This document shows, piece by piece, positions 34,161-42,782 of a stretch of DNA of 64,000 nt. The position numbers were made by a program, and so were the translations under genes. The notes beneath the pieces were generated by a model. The model was not told the origin of the DNA. It did no database searches and saw only the letters and a list, made by a program, of their open reading frames with translations. The stretch's first letter is position 1; each line of letters begins with the position of its first letter. Source of the stretch: Flavobacterium poyangense (GTDB lineage Bacteria; Bacteroidota; Bacteroidia; Flavobacteriales; Flavobacteriaceae); contig NZ_JAALLN010000016.1 in assembly GCF_011751075.1 (NCBI RefSeq), forward strand, positions 1-64,000. The letters run 5' to 3'.

Positions 34161-36875
34161 ATGTCTATGAAGAAATTCTACTTATTATTACTATTATTCT
34201 TAAGTTTAAAATTATTGGCTCAAAACCCGGAGCCGGATCCTACTTTTAATGTAAAAGACAATGGGGTTTTTCAGCAAAATATTGGAATGGGCGGAGTTGT
34301 ACTTCCAAACAATAAAATACTAACGTGTTACAAAAAAGGGGTTGTTGAATATAATGTATTACTTTTAAATGCAGACGGAAGCCCGGACAGAGCTTTTAAT
34401 ACTAAAGATTCTTTCTCAGGAACCGAAACTCGAATATTTGCGAAATCGGATGGTGGTTTTTTAACGCTTACTTACGATGGGAAATTAAAGGCATTTCATC
34501 CGGATGGAACGCTTAATTCTGCTTTTACAATTACAACTATAAAAAATACTAATCCTGATACTTATCGGGTAAATGATATAATTTACCAAGATGACGGTAA
34601 AGTTATTATTTATGGTGCATTTGATACTTTTAATGATGTCTACGCAGTAGGTTTTGTGCGCTTAAATGCGGATGGAAGTGTTGACCGAACTTTTAAATGG
34701 AAATCTGCGGGTAAAAAAATTGTGATACAAAATGATGGAAAATATGTTGCAGTAAGCAGATCAACTCCAACAAGATATCTTGCTGACGGAAAATTGGATA
34801 CTAGTTTTAAGGTAATTGCCACAGTAGATCCTAAGCAATATTTTGTAACCAATGGTTTCGAGACTGCAAATAACAGTTCAATTAATGACATTGCGGTACA
34901 ACCTGACGGAAAAGTAATTGTCGTGGGATGCAATTATGTAGAAAACGGTAAAACCGTTGCGTACTATATTGTGAGATTGAATGCCGACGGTACTAGAGAT
35001 ACTACATTTAAATCATTAGACAGTCGAAGTGAAAATGTCGATAAAGTTTATTTGCAGAAAGATAACAAAATTATACTGAACCTAAATAGCAGTAAGTTTA
35101 TTCGTTTGAACACTGATGGAGCTATAGATCCTACTTTTAAATACGAGAATAAAGTATCTTTGCTTAATAAGGGAAGGTTTTACTTTCAAGGGGATAAAAT
35201 GATTATTAGTGCTGATTTTAAAGACAGTCAGGGAATTACAAGATCTGAAATTCATAGAATTAATACAGATGGAAGCCTTGATATGACTTTTAATCCGCAT
35301 GCAGGTCCAAATTTGTATTTTGACGAATGGGATTCTAATATTGGGTATGAATTTGCATCAAAAGTGCTATTGGATCAAAAAGTGCTTCTAGTTGGAGATT
35401 TTACGACCTACAGCGATAAGCCGGTCAGTAATATGTGCCGTATCGATCAAAATGGTGAATTTGACTCCACTTTTAAGTTAGATCCAACAGTTAAAATATA
35501 TGCCCAAAGCTCTCAAAACGGCTATATCGTAGTACCGCAACTTGATGGGAAGATTCTGTTAGTTCATAATAATGCCATCGCAATAAATGGTAACTTTAAA
35601 AGTTTAATTCGATTGAATAGTGATGGTAGTTTAGATACCGGTTTTAATTTTCAGGATTACAGCAGCAGAATTACGGATGTTAAACTTTTAGAAAACGGGA
35701 AAATTTTATTGATGGGAAGCAGCGGTATTTTTGTTAAAGCCGGAGAGTATAAAACCAATGTAAATTCAATTCTTCGACTTAATTCGGATGGATCTATTGA
35801 CACTGGTTTTAATGGAGCATTCAATCAAAAACCTGTAAGTGTTACGGAGCTATCGAATAAAAAAATCCTAATCTCTTTTTACAGAGAAAATAATGTCTAC
35901 GGTTATGAGGCAGCTATAAGATTTAACGCAGATGGGACAAAAGACGCTACTTTTAAATCCGGATTTATACCTTATTACAATGTTAAGGAGTTGAAGGATG
36001 GTAAATTGCTGGCTATTATCGATCAAAAAATCACGAGAATAAATCTGGATGGTTCTACGGATACATCCTTTGCTCCGTATTCAATAGCTAAAACGTATGA
36101 TAATAAGTATGATCGTTTTAACTATTATCAAAATGGGCAAATTAATCTGTTTTTCTCTACTTATTCGACAAGTACTACTTCAAAATTAACTCTTAGTTCA
36201 GAAGGAACATTACTGAATACAACTGTATATAAATGTGCCTATAACTTTGACATTCAAAATTGCGAAGATCTGATATTTTATGGATATTTTGAAGAAATCG
36301 AAGGTGCAGCTAAAGGAGGTTTGGTTCGCTATAAAACATCAAGTAGTGCTTCTGGCTCAAATCCTGCGGGCGAAATCTACCAACCTTTTACAAAGGGACA
36401 AACTTTGGCAGATCTTAAAGTTGCCGGAACTGATATAAAATGGTATACAGCTCAAAGTAATTGCGGTATTAATAACAAAATGACGAACAAAGGGAATGTT
36501 GATTCTGAGACCATTTTACCTTCAACAACCCTTCTTGTAAACGGAACGACTTATTATGCTTCGCAAAGTATTAATGGTGCAGAAAGCAGCTACAGGCTAC
36601 CTATAACGGTATATTCCGCTACTCTTGGGTTAAAAGAGAATGAACTTCCTAATTTGGTAACCTATCCGAATCCTGTAAAAGATTTTTATACGATTTCAAA
36701 TACAGAAGAAATTAAAGAAGTACAGGTTTATAATATTTTGGGACAACTTCAGTTTAGCAAGACATTTAACGAAAACAATGTTAAGATAGATTTCACAAGT
36801 TTAAAAGCAGGTTTGTATTTTGTTAGCGTTTATTCCGGAAACAAAAAGGGAACCACTAAAGTCATCAAAAACTAA
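34161..36875 (+). CDS. Secreted delta-60 repeat protein with type IX (Por) sorting domain
   Basis: 904 residues with signal peptide (MSMKKFYLLLLLFLSLKLLAQ). At least ten delta-60 repeats follow (L/I-N-x-D-G-S-x-D-x-x-F, for example LNADGSPDRAFN, LNSDGSLDTGFN), a beta-propeller-like fold of unknown ligand. The last 75 residues form a type A C-terminal domain (VTYPNPVKDFYTIS, VQVYNILGQLQFS, LKAGLYFVSVYSG), which directs export by the type IX secretion system and surface attachment. Known in Flavobacterium as large cell-surface proteins; the individual role is not known. Confidence 0.88.
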   Translation: MSMKKFYLLLLLFLSLKLLAQNPEPDPTFNVKDNGVFQQNIGMGGVVLPNNKILTCYKKGVVEYNVLLLNADGSPDRAFNTKDSFSGTETRIFAKSDGGFLTLTYDGKLKAFHPDGTLNSAFTITTIKNTNPDTYRVNDIIYQDDGKVIIYGAFDTFNDVYAVGFVRLNADGSVDRTFKWKSAGKKIVIQNDGKYVAVSRSTPTRYLADGKLDTSFKVIATVDPKQYFVTNGFETANNSSINDIAVQPDGKVIVVGCNYVENGKTVAYYIVRLNADGTRDTTFKSLDSRSENVDKVYLQKDNKIILNLNSSKFIRLNTDGAIDPTFKYENKVSLLNKGRFYFQGDKMIISADFKDSQGITRSEIHRINTDGSLDMTFNPHAGPNLYFDEWDSNIGYEFASKVLLDQKVLLVGDFTTYSDKPVSNMCRIDQNGEFDSTFKLDPTVKIYAQSSQNGYIVVPQLDGKILLVHNNAIAINGNFKSLIRLNSDGSLDTGFNFQDYSSRITDVKLLENGKILLMGSSGIFVKAGEYKTNVNSILRLNSDGSIDTGFNGAFNQKPVSVTELSNKKILISFYRENNVYGYEAAIRFNADGTKDATFKSGFIPYYNVKELKDGKLLAIIDQKITRINLDGSTDTSFAPYSIAKTYDNKYDRFNYYQNGQINLFFSTYSTSTTSKLTLSSEGTLLNTTVYKCAYNFDIQNCEDLIFYGYFEEIEGAAKGGLVRYKTSSSASGSNPAGEIYQPFTKGQTLADLKVAGTDIKWYTAQSNCGINNKMTNKGNVDSETILPSTTLLVNGTTYYASQSINGAESSYRLPITVYSATLGLKENELPNLVTYPNPVKDFYTISNTEEIKEVQVYNILGQLQFSKTFNENNVKIDFTSLKAGLYFVSVYSGNKKGTTKVIKN

Positions 36876-36945
36876 AACTTAACCTTAAAACAAAAAGGTT
36901 TCGGAGTAATTTACTGAAATTATAGTTTTGGATAGGAGATTTTGA

Positions 36946-36991
36946 AAGGCTCTGAGTAACTAAGATTAAAAACTTAGAAACTCAGAGCCTT
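36946..36991. terminator. Hairpin between convergent delta-60 and TSUP genes
   Basis: AAGGCTCTGAG plus ACTAAG (36946-36964) pairs with CTTAGAAACTCAGAGCCTT (36973-36991) with a small internal mismatch. A T-rich end suits a terminator. Confidence 0.6.
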
Positions 36992-37007
36992 ATTTATCTT
37001 AGCATCT

Positions 37008-37775
37008 TTACTTATAAAATACATCGTAAGCAAATCGGATCAGCGTTCCGATAACCACAACGAGGAAAAAGATTCTAATAAATCCGTTTCCTTTATTGAT
37101 AGCCAGTTTAGCACCGGCCCAACCCCCTATTCCATTGCAAATTGCCATTGGAATTGCAATGGTCCAAATGATTTTTCCTTTTATCATAAACAGGCAAATT
37201 GAACCAAAATTTGTGGCCAGATTTACCATTTTGGCATTCGCGGAAGCGTGAAGAAAATCAAAGCCTAAAAGCGCTATAAAAGCCACTACCAGAAAGCTCC
37301 CTGTCCCGGGGCCGATAAATCCGTCATAGAAACCAATAATTATACTTATTCCAACAGCATACATGATTTGAGTTACCGGAGAATGGTCTTTGGCAACGTG
37401 CTGACCAAAATTTTTCTTTACATAGGTATAAATAAACAATAACGATAATACGATCAGTAAAAGCGGTTTCATAAAATCATTACTCACAAGAGTCAGAATA
37501 GTTGAACCCAAAAATGCTGACGGAACTGCCAAACACATCATGATTATTAATAAACGCCACTGAATGACAACGTTTTTTAAATATTGAAAAGCAGCAACAG
37601 CTGTTCCGCTAAAAGCCGGAATCTTTAAAGTTCCGATTACAGTAGATACCGATAAATTAGGCAATAAAATTAAACCCATCGGAGTCTGAATCAGCCCTCC
37701 TCCTCCAACAATGGCGTCGATAAATCCCGCGGCAAAAGCGGCTAAACAAAGTAAAATAATGATGTAAGATTCCAT
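37008..37775 (-). CDS. TSUP (TauE/SafE) family membrane transporter
   Basis: 255 residues with seven to eight hydrophobic helices. It has the family start AAFAAGFIDAIVGGGGLIQTPM and the internal second half-repeat IGFYDGFIGPGTGSFLVVA. Members move sulfite, sulfonates or other organic anions across the inner membrane; the substrate is not readable. It stands alone. Confidence 0.88.
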   Translation of the reverse strand: MESYIIILLCLAAFAAGFIDAIVGGGGLIQTPMGLILLPNLSVSTVIGTLKIPAFSGTAVAAFQYLKNVVIQWRLLIIMMCLAVPSAFLGSTILTLVSNDFMKPLLLIVLSLLFIYTYVKKNFGQHVAKDHSPVTQIMYAVGISIIIGFYDGFIGPGTGSFLVVAFIALLGFDFLHASANAKMVNLATNFGSICLFMIKGKIIWTIAIPMAICNGIGGWAGAKLAINKGNGFIRIFFLVVVIGTLIRFAYDVFYK

Positions 37776-37874
37776 TTCTGTTGGGTATCAGGAGGTTTAG
37801 CAAATGAGGCACAAAAGTAGACTTCCATTTTGTTTATTACAATAATTTTAAAGTGGATTTCTCCTCAAAAAGTA

Positions 37875-37882
37875 TATTTTTG
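37875..37882 (+). promoter_or_regulatory. Candidate -7 box for the 37899 gene
   Basis: TATTTTTG matches TAnnTTTG, 17 nt before the ATG, implying a very short leader. Confidence 0.35.
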
Positions 37883-37898
37883 TTGAAAAATTACAAAA

Positions 37899-38420
37899 AT
37901 GGATTTTACCCGAATTATAGAATTGGCAAGTTATACTTTACCGGCTATTGTGACCGGATTTGTGGCCTACAGCTTTTTTGAATTACATATTAAAAACAAC
38001 GATAGAAAACGTGCTTTTTTGTTAAACAAACAGGCGCATAAAGAATCATTGCCAATTCGTTTGCAGGCTTACGAACGTATGACCTTATACTTAGAACGCA
38101 TTAATCTCACTAAATTATTGATTCGAATTGCTCCAATTTCTAATGAAAAGCACGATTATGAGAATTTTATAATCGATCAGATCGAACAGGAATTTGAACA
38201 CAATCTAACGCAGCAAATTTATATGTCTGATGAATGTTGGACGATTATAACAACTGCCAAAAATTCAACCATACAAATTATCCGTAAGGCTGCCATGAGT
38301 GATCGTGTTGAGAACGCTGATAAATTGCGTGAAGTCATTTTAAATGACTTATTGGAAAAACAATCTCCTAGTAATGCAGCTTTAAGCTATATAAAAAGTG
38401 AGGTTGCCGAACTTTGGTAG
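37899..38420 (+). CDS. Conserved flavobacterial protein with N-terminal membrane anchor
   Basis: 173 residues. One hydrophobic helix (residues about 10-26, SYTLPAIVTGFVAYSFF) is followed by a soluble helical domain (RLQAYERMTLYLERINLTKLLIRI and IEQEFEHNLTQQIYMSDECW). The pattern resembles a conserved hypothetical family of Bacteroidota; no enzymatic motif is seen. It ends before a strong terminator. Confidence 0.7.
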   Translation: MDFTRIIELASYTLPAIVTGFVAYSFFELHIKNNDRKRAFLLNKQAHKESLPIRLQAYERMTLYLERINLTKLLIRIAPISNEKHDYENFIIDQIEQEFEHNLTQQIYMSDECWTIITTAKNSTIQIIRKAAMSDRVENADKLREVILNDLLEKQSPSNAALSYIKSEVAELW

Positions 38421-38541
38421 AATCCTAAGGGTTGAATTTTCTTTTTTCTAATCTAATTGGAAACAAAATGGCTTAATTTTGAATAAGTTAATTGTTTTAC
38501 ATACAACAACTTACGTTGTTTTTCTGGTTTTAAACCTACAT

Positions 38542-38573
38542 AAACTCCTTCACGACCTGAAGGAGTTTTTTTG
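38542..38573 (+). terminator. Intrinsic terminator
   Basis: AAACTCCTTCA (38542-38552) and TGAAGGAGTTT (38558-38568) pair perfectly around CGACC and are followed by a T-run. It separates the 37899 gene from the lanthionine-type locus. Confidence 0.85.
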
Positions 38574-38593
38574 TGCTTCATTTTTCTTCTTTC

Positions 38594-38648
38594 ATGACAT
38601 AAATTCTCCTACTCATGTCATTTGTTCTACAGCAGGTTTATAAGCTTG
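38594..38648 (+). promoter_or_regulatory. Candidate control region of the lanthionine-type operon
   Basis: An inverted repeat ATGACAT/ATGTCAT (38594-38600 and 38615-38621) is followed by TTTG (38621-38624) and TAAGCTTG (38641-38648), one mismatch from TAnnTTTG, with a shorter than usual 16-nt spacer. The palindrome overlaps the putative -33, as an operator would. Confidence 0.35.
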
Positions 38649-38671
38649 GTAATTTTATTCCTTAATAGCAG

Positions 38672-38845
38672 ATGAAAAGCATGCGTCAAATGTTATTTAT
38701 CTTATTACCAGAATGTTATATGGCAATAAAAACCAACATGTGTTTACATGCAATCGAAGAAAGTTATCGTCCATATCTATTTCAGACAATAAGCAAATCA
38801 ACCAAAGAACAGGGAAGAAAGCCGAAAAACCCTAAAAAAGAGTAG
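38672..38845 (+). CDS. Possible 57-residue small ORF upstream of the repeat protein
   Basis: The open frame MKSMRQMLFILLPECYMAIK onward has a basic C-terminal tail (GRKPKNPKKE) and ends 23 nt before the start of the repeat protein. It has no recognised family and no convincing ribosome binding site. It could be a small operon protein or leader, or untranslated 5' region. The remaining sequence of the gap 38421-38868 holds the terminator and candidate promoter described separately. Confidence 0.3.
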   Translation: MKSMRQMLFILLPECYMAIKTNMCLHAIEESYRPYLFQTISKSTKEQGRKPKNPKKE

Positions 38846-38868
38846 GCAAACAAATCAACCAATGAGTT

Positions 38869-40644
38869 ATGACTAAAATTTCTAACGTAGAAAACGGGGC
38901 TGTGTACGAAGGGTACGACAGTCTTGCTGCCTCGCAGTGGTGCACCCCATCATTTCTGGGTTGTAGCGCTTGCGTCTCAGCCAGTGCTATAAAGGGTCAG
39001 GTTACGATCACTATAGAATTACGAACTCCTTTCGGAAATGTATCCAAAAGCTTTAGTTTTAATACCAATACAAGTTTTACCTGGCAGCCTTTTAGTAAGT
39101 TCAAAGTTACAGTAAGCATCGCTAACTTCAATGAAGACGGCGGTGTTTTTAGTTTTGATCTGGGTCTGAATCCTTGCATCCAAGTTCCTTTTATTGGATG
39201 GAAATGCTTTAACTTCAGTCACACCTTCACTGTACCGGTATTAGTTGCAGGTATTCAAAGTGAAATTGACGATACCCATTTTACAAGTTTGTTAACTTTG
39301 CATGCGAGCGGTGCTTTGCATGAAGGATGTCAGTGTGATGATACCGCTACTCCTTTACTAAAAGGGGATATTTACAACAACTATCTAAGTAGTCAGGCTG
39401 CATTTCCAACTGTACCGGTTACGAAATGTATTCCGATACCAACTGTACAATGTATTCCGACTGTTACTTCTTGTGTAACAGGTATATCTCCTATTTGTCT
39501 GACACAACAAGATGCGGAAGCAAATCCAAATGCAGCTATACCAACATTACCGGTAAATCAATGTGTGCCTACAGTGTCATGCATTCCTACGGTATCTTGT
39601 ATTCCTACTGTATCATGTACGGGAATACCGTTTGTTTGTAATAGTGCGGCACTTCAATCGGGAGTTGGTGCAAATGTGGAGGCACGAACATTAGTTTGTT
39701 TTCCAACATTTCCTCCGGTATGCAGATCGTTAAGTAGTGCTGATGCAAGTGCTAATGCGGCTGCTATACCAACATTACCGGTAAATCAATGTGTTCCTAC
39801 TGTGTCTTGCATTCCTACAGTATCTTGTATTCCGACTGTATCGTGTACAGGAATACCATTTGTTTGCAATAGTGCAGCGTTACAAGGAGCAAATACTGCG
39901 AATGCTGCAGCAATACCAACATTGCCTGTAAATCAATGTATTCCTACTGTGTCTTGCGTGCCAACGTTGTCTTGTATACCAACGGCGTCTTGTACCGGAA
40001 TACCAATTGTTTGTAGTAGTGCTGCGTTGCAAGGACCGAGTACTGCAAATGCCGCAGCAATACCTACGCTGCCTGTAAATCAATGTGTTCCTACTGTATC
40101 ATGTGTGCCAACATTGTCTTGTATACCAACAGCATCTTGTACAGGAATACCTTTTATATGCAATGATGCGGTTCAAAGTACCGGAAATTTAAATGCCGGA
40201 CCTCCACATACTGTATTGTGTTTTCCAACATTGCCACAGCTATGCAGACCAAGCGGAGTTGCCAGTGATGCTAATGCAGCAGCAATACCAACATTGCCGG
40301 TAAATCAATGTGTTCCTACTGTATCTTGCGTGCCAACGTTGTCTTGTATACCGACGGCATCTTGTACCGGAATACCATTTATTTGTAATGGTGTGGCTGC
40401 TCAAGCAGGAAATCCTGTGCATGCACAACAGGGATTTCCAACAATGTTTTGTGCGCCGACTAATCCTTCATTTTGTAGACATTTGGGAGCTGCCAATCAG
40501 GTAAATACTGTACTGCCTACATTACCACCGGTAACCGGAGTGCCAACATTGCCAGTTAATCAATGTGTTCCTACTGTATCTTGTGTACCGACGTTGTCTT
40601 GTATACCAACGGCATCGTGTACCGGAATACCGTTTATTTGTTAA
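38869..40644 (+). CDS. Giant Cys/Ser/Thr repeat protein, candidate lanthipeptide-type substrate
   Basis: 591 residues, no signal peptide. Residues 1-40 are Ser/Thr/Cys-rich (QWCTPSFLGCSACVSAS). Residues about 40-160 look like a beta-sandwich domain. From 170 on, repeats dominate: six copies of a 31-residue unit A (LPVNQC, then [VI]PTxSC three times, then TGIPxxC) at 227-257, 303-333, 352-382, 401-431, 476-506 and 561-591. One degenerate copy lies at about 175-205, and three short B units (CxPTxPxxCR) lie between A units. By eye there are 47 Cys. Identical peptides are encoded with different synonymous codons, so the repeats are old and conserved at protein level. The protein ends exactly on the last unit-A cysteine. 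A terminator, then kinase, lyase and cyclase genes follow. Confidence 0.8.
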   Translation: MTKISNVENGAVYEGYDSLAASQWCTPSFLGCSACVSASAIKGQVTITIELRTPFGNVSKSFSFNTNTSFTWQPFSKFKVTVSIANFNEDGGVFSFDLGLNPCIQVPFIGWKCFNFSHTFTVPVLVAGIQSEIDDTHFTSLLTLHASGALHEGCQCDDTATPLLKGDIYNNYLSSQAAFPTVPVTKCIPIPTVQCIPTVTSCVTGISPICLTQQDAEANPNAAIPTLPVNQCVPTVSCIPTVSCIPTVSCTGIPFVCNSAALQSGVGANVEARTLVCFPTFPPVCRSLSSADASANAAAIPTLPVNQCVPTVSCIPTVSCIPTVSCTGIPFVCNSAALQGANTANAAAIPTLPVNQCIPTVSCVPTLSCIPTASCTGIPIVCSSAALQGPSTANAAAIPTLPVNQCVPTVSCVPTLSCIPTASCTGIPFICNDAVQSTGNLNAGPPHTVLCFPTLPQLCRPSGVASDANAAAIPTLPVNQCVPTVSCVPTLSCIPTASCTGIPFICNGVAAQAGNPVHAQQGFPTMFCAPTNPSFCRHLGAANQVNTVLPTLPPVTGVPTLPVNQCVPTVSCVPTLSCIPTASCTGIPFIC

Positions 40645-40659
40645 TACTGTTTAATTTTA

Positions 40660-40696
40660 ACAATCGCAGGATCTAAAAAATCCTGCGATTGTTTTT
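40660..40696 (+). terminator. Intercistronic terminator/attenuator between substrate and enzyme genes
   Basis: A perfect 13-bp stem (40660-40672 with 40680-40692) with a 7-nt loop, followed by five T residues, lies between the repeat protein and the kinase gene. Partial read-through would give much more substrate than enzyme, as is usual in lantibiotic operons. Confidence 0.85.
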
Positions 40697-40715
40697 AATC
40701 CTTAAATCTTACGCC

Positions 40716-41819
40716 ATGCAATTAACTCCAGAAACCGTCTATCAATACTTACACAAACGTCAACTTATTGATGAAGAGGCAGTGATTAAAGGCAATTTTA
40801 TGGTACACCCCGTAAAAACCAGAAATACGATCCTGAAAATAATAGTCCGTCCAGAGAATTCTCTATTTGTAAAACAAATGGGGAAAGATCCGGTTAGTGA
40901 CGGTTTGTTTCAGAGAGAAATAAAGGCATATACTTTGTTTAAGAACAATAGTGAGTTTTCATCAATTGCAGCTCTTGTTCCTAAACTTTTGGATTATGAT
41001 GATACTGCTAATATAATGGTAACAGAACTCTTATATGATGCAAAAAACTTATACGAGCACTATATGCTTACCAAAAACTTCGACTTAAATCTTGCTCGCG
41101 AGCAAGCCGCTATATTAGCTGCATGCCATGTTGTACCTGATGCGAAAACAGATACTTCAATGTTTCCAAAAGCACTACCGTGGGTATTACAATTGGATAA
41201 ATACAATGCAGATCAATTTTTTGTAAACAATGAGGCAAGTACCTCGATCATAAGCTTGATAAAAGAGAATCAGGTATTGCAAAACACTTTAATTAACCTG
41301 GCTGTATCGTGGAATTACACCCATTTGATACATGGTGATATTAAATGGATAAACTTTATGGCTACCCAAAATGAAAAAGGTTTTACACAAAAACTTATCG
41401 ATTGGGAACTCGCTGATATTGGAGATCCGATGTGGGATGTTGCCGGATTATTGCAATCGTATATCAGTGTGTGGCTACTGGGGTTTGACAACAATGATCC
41501 TGCCGGCTACCAATTACCGGAATACATGCAGCCTTATGATATCAAAAATACGCAATCTTCTGCAATGGCTTTTCTTAACGAATATATGTCCATACAGAAT
41601 TATCCCAAATCATTGTACAGTGCTATTTTAGTGAAAATTATACAACTAACAGCTGCCAGAATTATTCAAACAAGCTTAGAAGGAATAACCTATAATTCAA
41701 AAATAGAAGCCAATAGTATGCGCTGCATTCAATTGGCGTTCAATATCATGAATGACCCTTTTACGGCATTACACGATTTGTTTAATATAAAACTACAACA
41801 AGAGTATGTTCCAGGATAA
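40716..41819 (+). CDS. APH-fold kinase (LanK-like component of a split lanthionine synthetase)
   Basis: 367 residues from ATG 40716; an upstream TTG at 40689 falls in the terminator stem and is rejected. It shows a phosphotransferase fold with ATP lysine in LFVKQMGKD, catalytic loop H206-G-D208 with N213 (LIHGDIKWIN) and metal-binding D229 (LIDWELADIGDP). Class V lanthipeptide and thioamitide clusters use APH-like kinases to phosphorylate Ser/Thr of the precursor. That role is inferred here from the neighbouring HopA1-type and LanC-like genes. It overlaps the lyase gene by 14 nt, so translation is coupled. A stand-alone aminoglycoside or choline kinase is less likely given the context. Confidence 0.8.
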   Translation: MQLTPETVYQYLHKRQLIDEEAVIKGNFMVHPVKTRNTILKIIVRPENSLFVKQMGKDPVSDGLFQREIKAYTLFKNNSEFSSIAALVPKLLDYDDTANIMVTELLYDAKNLYEHYMLTKNFDLNLAREQAAILAACHVVPDAKTDTSMFPKALPWVLQLDKYNADQFFVNNEASTSIISLIKENQVLQNTLINLAVSWNYTHLIHGDIKWINFMATQNEKGFTQKLIDWELADIGDPMWDVAGLLQSYISVWLLGFDNNDPAGYQLPEYMQPYDIKNTQSSAMAFLNEYMSIQNYPKSLYSAILVKIIQLTAARIIQTSLEGITYNSKIEANSMRCIQLAFNIMNDPFTALHDLFNIKLQQEYVPG

Positions 41820-42771
41820 AACCATAGTTAAAGAGCTTACGCGGCTAATCAGCCAGCTTCATATTTCTGACTCCCATTTGGTATTTAGAGAGAAACAGTA
41901 CGCGATTACTCCCGAAAATGCAATGAGCAGCCTTGTTGCTATATTGTATTCAGAATGTTATGCTTTAAAAGAAAGCTATCAGTCGGGTCAGAAAGAAAGG
42001 GCTCTTGACTTTACGAGTTCTAATGAATCCTTTTTGGAATTACTGTCTGAAAATAATTTAAGTAAAACCAAAACAGAAAATGACTGGATTGTAAAAACCG
42101 TTCATTCGAACGGGTATGTAGAAATAACAAAACAAACGCAACTTCAGGTTGTACATGTTTCCAACTTATTGGATATTCCGTCAGGATCAGTTGCGGAAGT
42201 TGGACAAATTGTCTCTGTTTTATTTGCGAAAGAAGACAAACACAGGCAGCCTACTTTTTATTATGTGTTTAGCGATCAATCTATAAATTCGTTTCAAAAT
42301 TTCACCCGAATATATTGGAATTGCACTAGTGAAGGTGCTCCAAAACTTATCAAAATCATTACAGAGAAACTGAATTATTACAAGGTTCCTTTTATTTTTA
42401 AATGCCTTAATCATCCTGATTTATATTTCAGAAGAGATGCAGCAGTACTTTATATAGAAGACACTATGATTCCTATAATCAAAATGTTACTTCCTGATAT
42501 TTGCAATGAAATGGAAGAATACCTAGAAGAAGATGTTCCACTTTTTGCGTTTGCCTATGCAAAAGGAGTTGGTATAGCTGAAAGCCCAAATGGACATGAA
42601 AGTTTTGGAATGAACAGAGTAACAATTTTAGCTCAAACACTATTTCAAGCCACATATAATAAGCTAGTTGCAACTGATGTTGTAAATGAAATTGCCGGAG
42701 CTTTTGCACAAAGAGGAATAGACCCCAAAACAACTTTCCTTAATAAAGGAACAAAAATACTATTCAATTAA
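41806..42771 (+). CDS. HopA1-family protein (LanY-like phospho-Ser/Thr lyase)
   Basis: 321 residues matching the type III effector HopA1 family as found in RiPP clusters. It has RIYWNCTSEGAPKLIKIIT, the phosphate-handling stretch PFIFKCLNHPDLYFRRDAAVLYI, and the C-terminal GVGIAESPNGHESFGMNR. In class V lanthipeptide pathways this family eliminates phosphate to leave dehydroalanine/dehydrobutyrine. The start lies inside the kinase gene (14-nt overlap). The next gene starts 11 nt after its stop. A plant-pathogen effector role is unlikely here because no type III system is visible. Confidence 0.82.
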   Translation: MFQDKTIVKELTRLISQLHISDSHLVFREKQYAITPENAMSSLVAILYSECYALKESYQSGQKERALDFTSSNESFLELLSENNLSKTKTENDWIVKTVHSNGYVEITKQTQLQVVHVSNLLDIPSGSVAEVGQIVSVLFAKEDKHRQPTFYYVFSDQSINSFQNFTRIYWNCTSEGAPKLIKIITEKLNYYKVPFIFKCLNHPDLYFRRDAAVLYIEDTMIPIIKMLLPDICNEMEEYLEEDVPLFAFAYAKGVGIAESPNGHESFGMNRVTILAQTLFQATYNKLVATDVVNEIAGAFAQRGIDPKTTFLNKGTKILFN

Positions 42772-42782
42772 AAAAAGACATT

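Noticed and set aside
34161..36875. Delta-60 repeat protein as something new
   Set aside because: Delta-60 repeats with a type A sorting domain are common large surface proteins of flavobacteria.
39426..40504. Open frames on other strands and frames inside the Cys-repeat gene
   Set aside because: They exist because the DNA repeats lack stops in several frames. Their products are repetitive, low-complexity shadows of the real gene, and synonymous variation fits only the main frame.
39547..40644. CRISPR array or tandem DNA repeat
   Set aside because: Periodicity is at protein level with in-frame spacers of variable length, codons differ between units, and there are no cas genes.
41806..42771. 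Type III secretion effector (HopA1)
   Set aside because: No secretion system or chaperone is nearby. Overlap with a kinase gene and adjacency to LanC fit a RiPP lyase.
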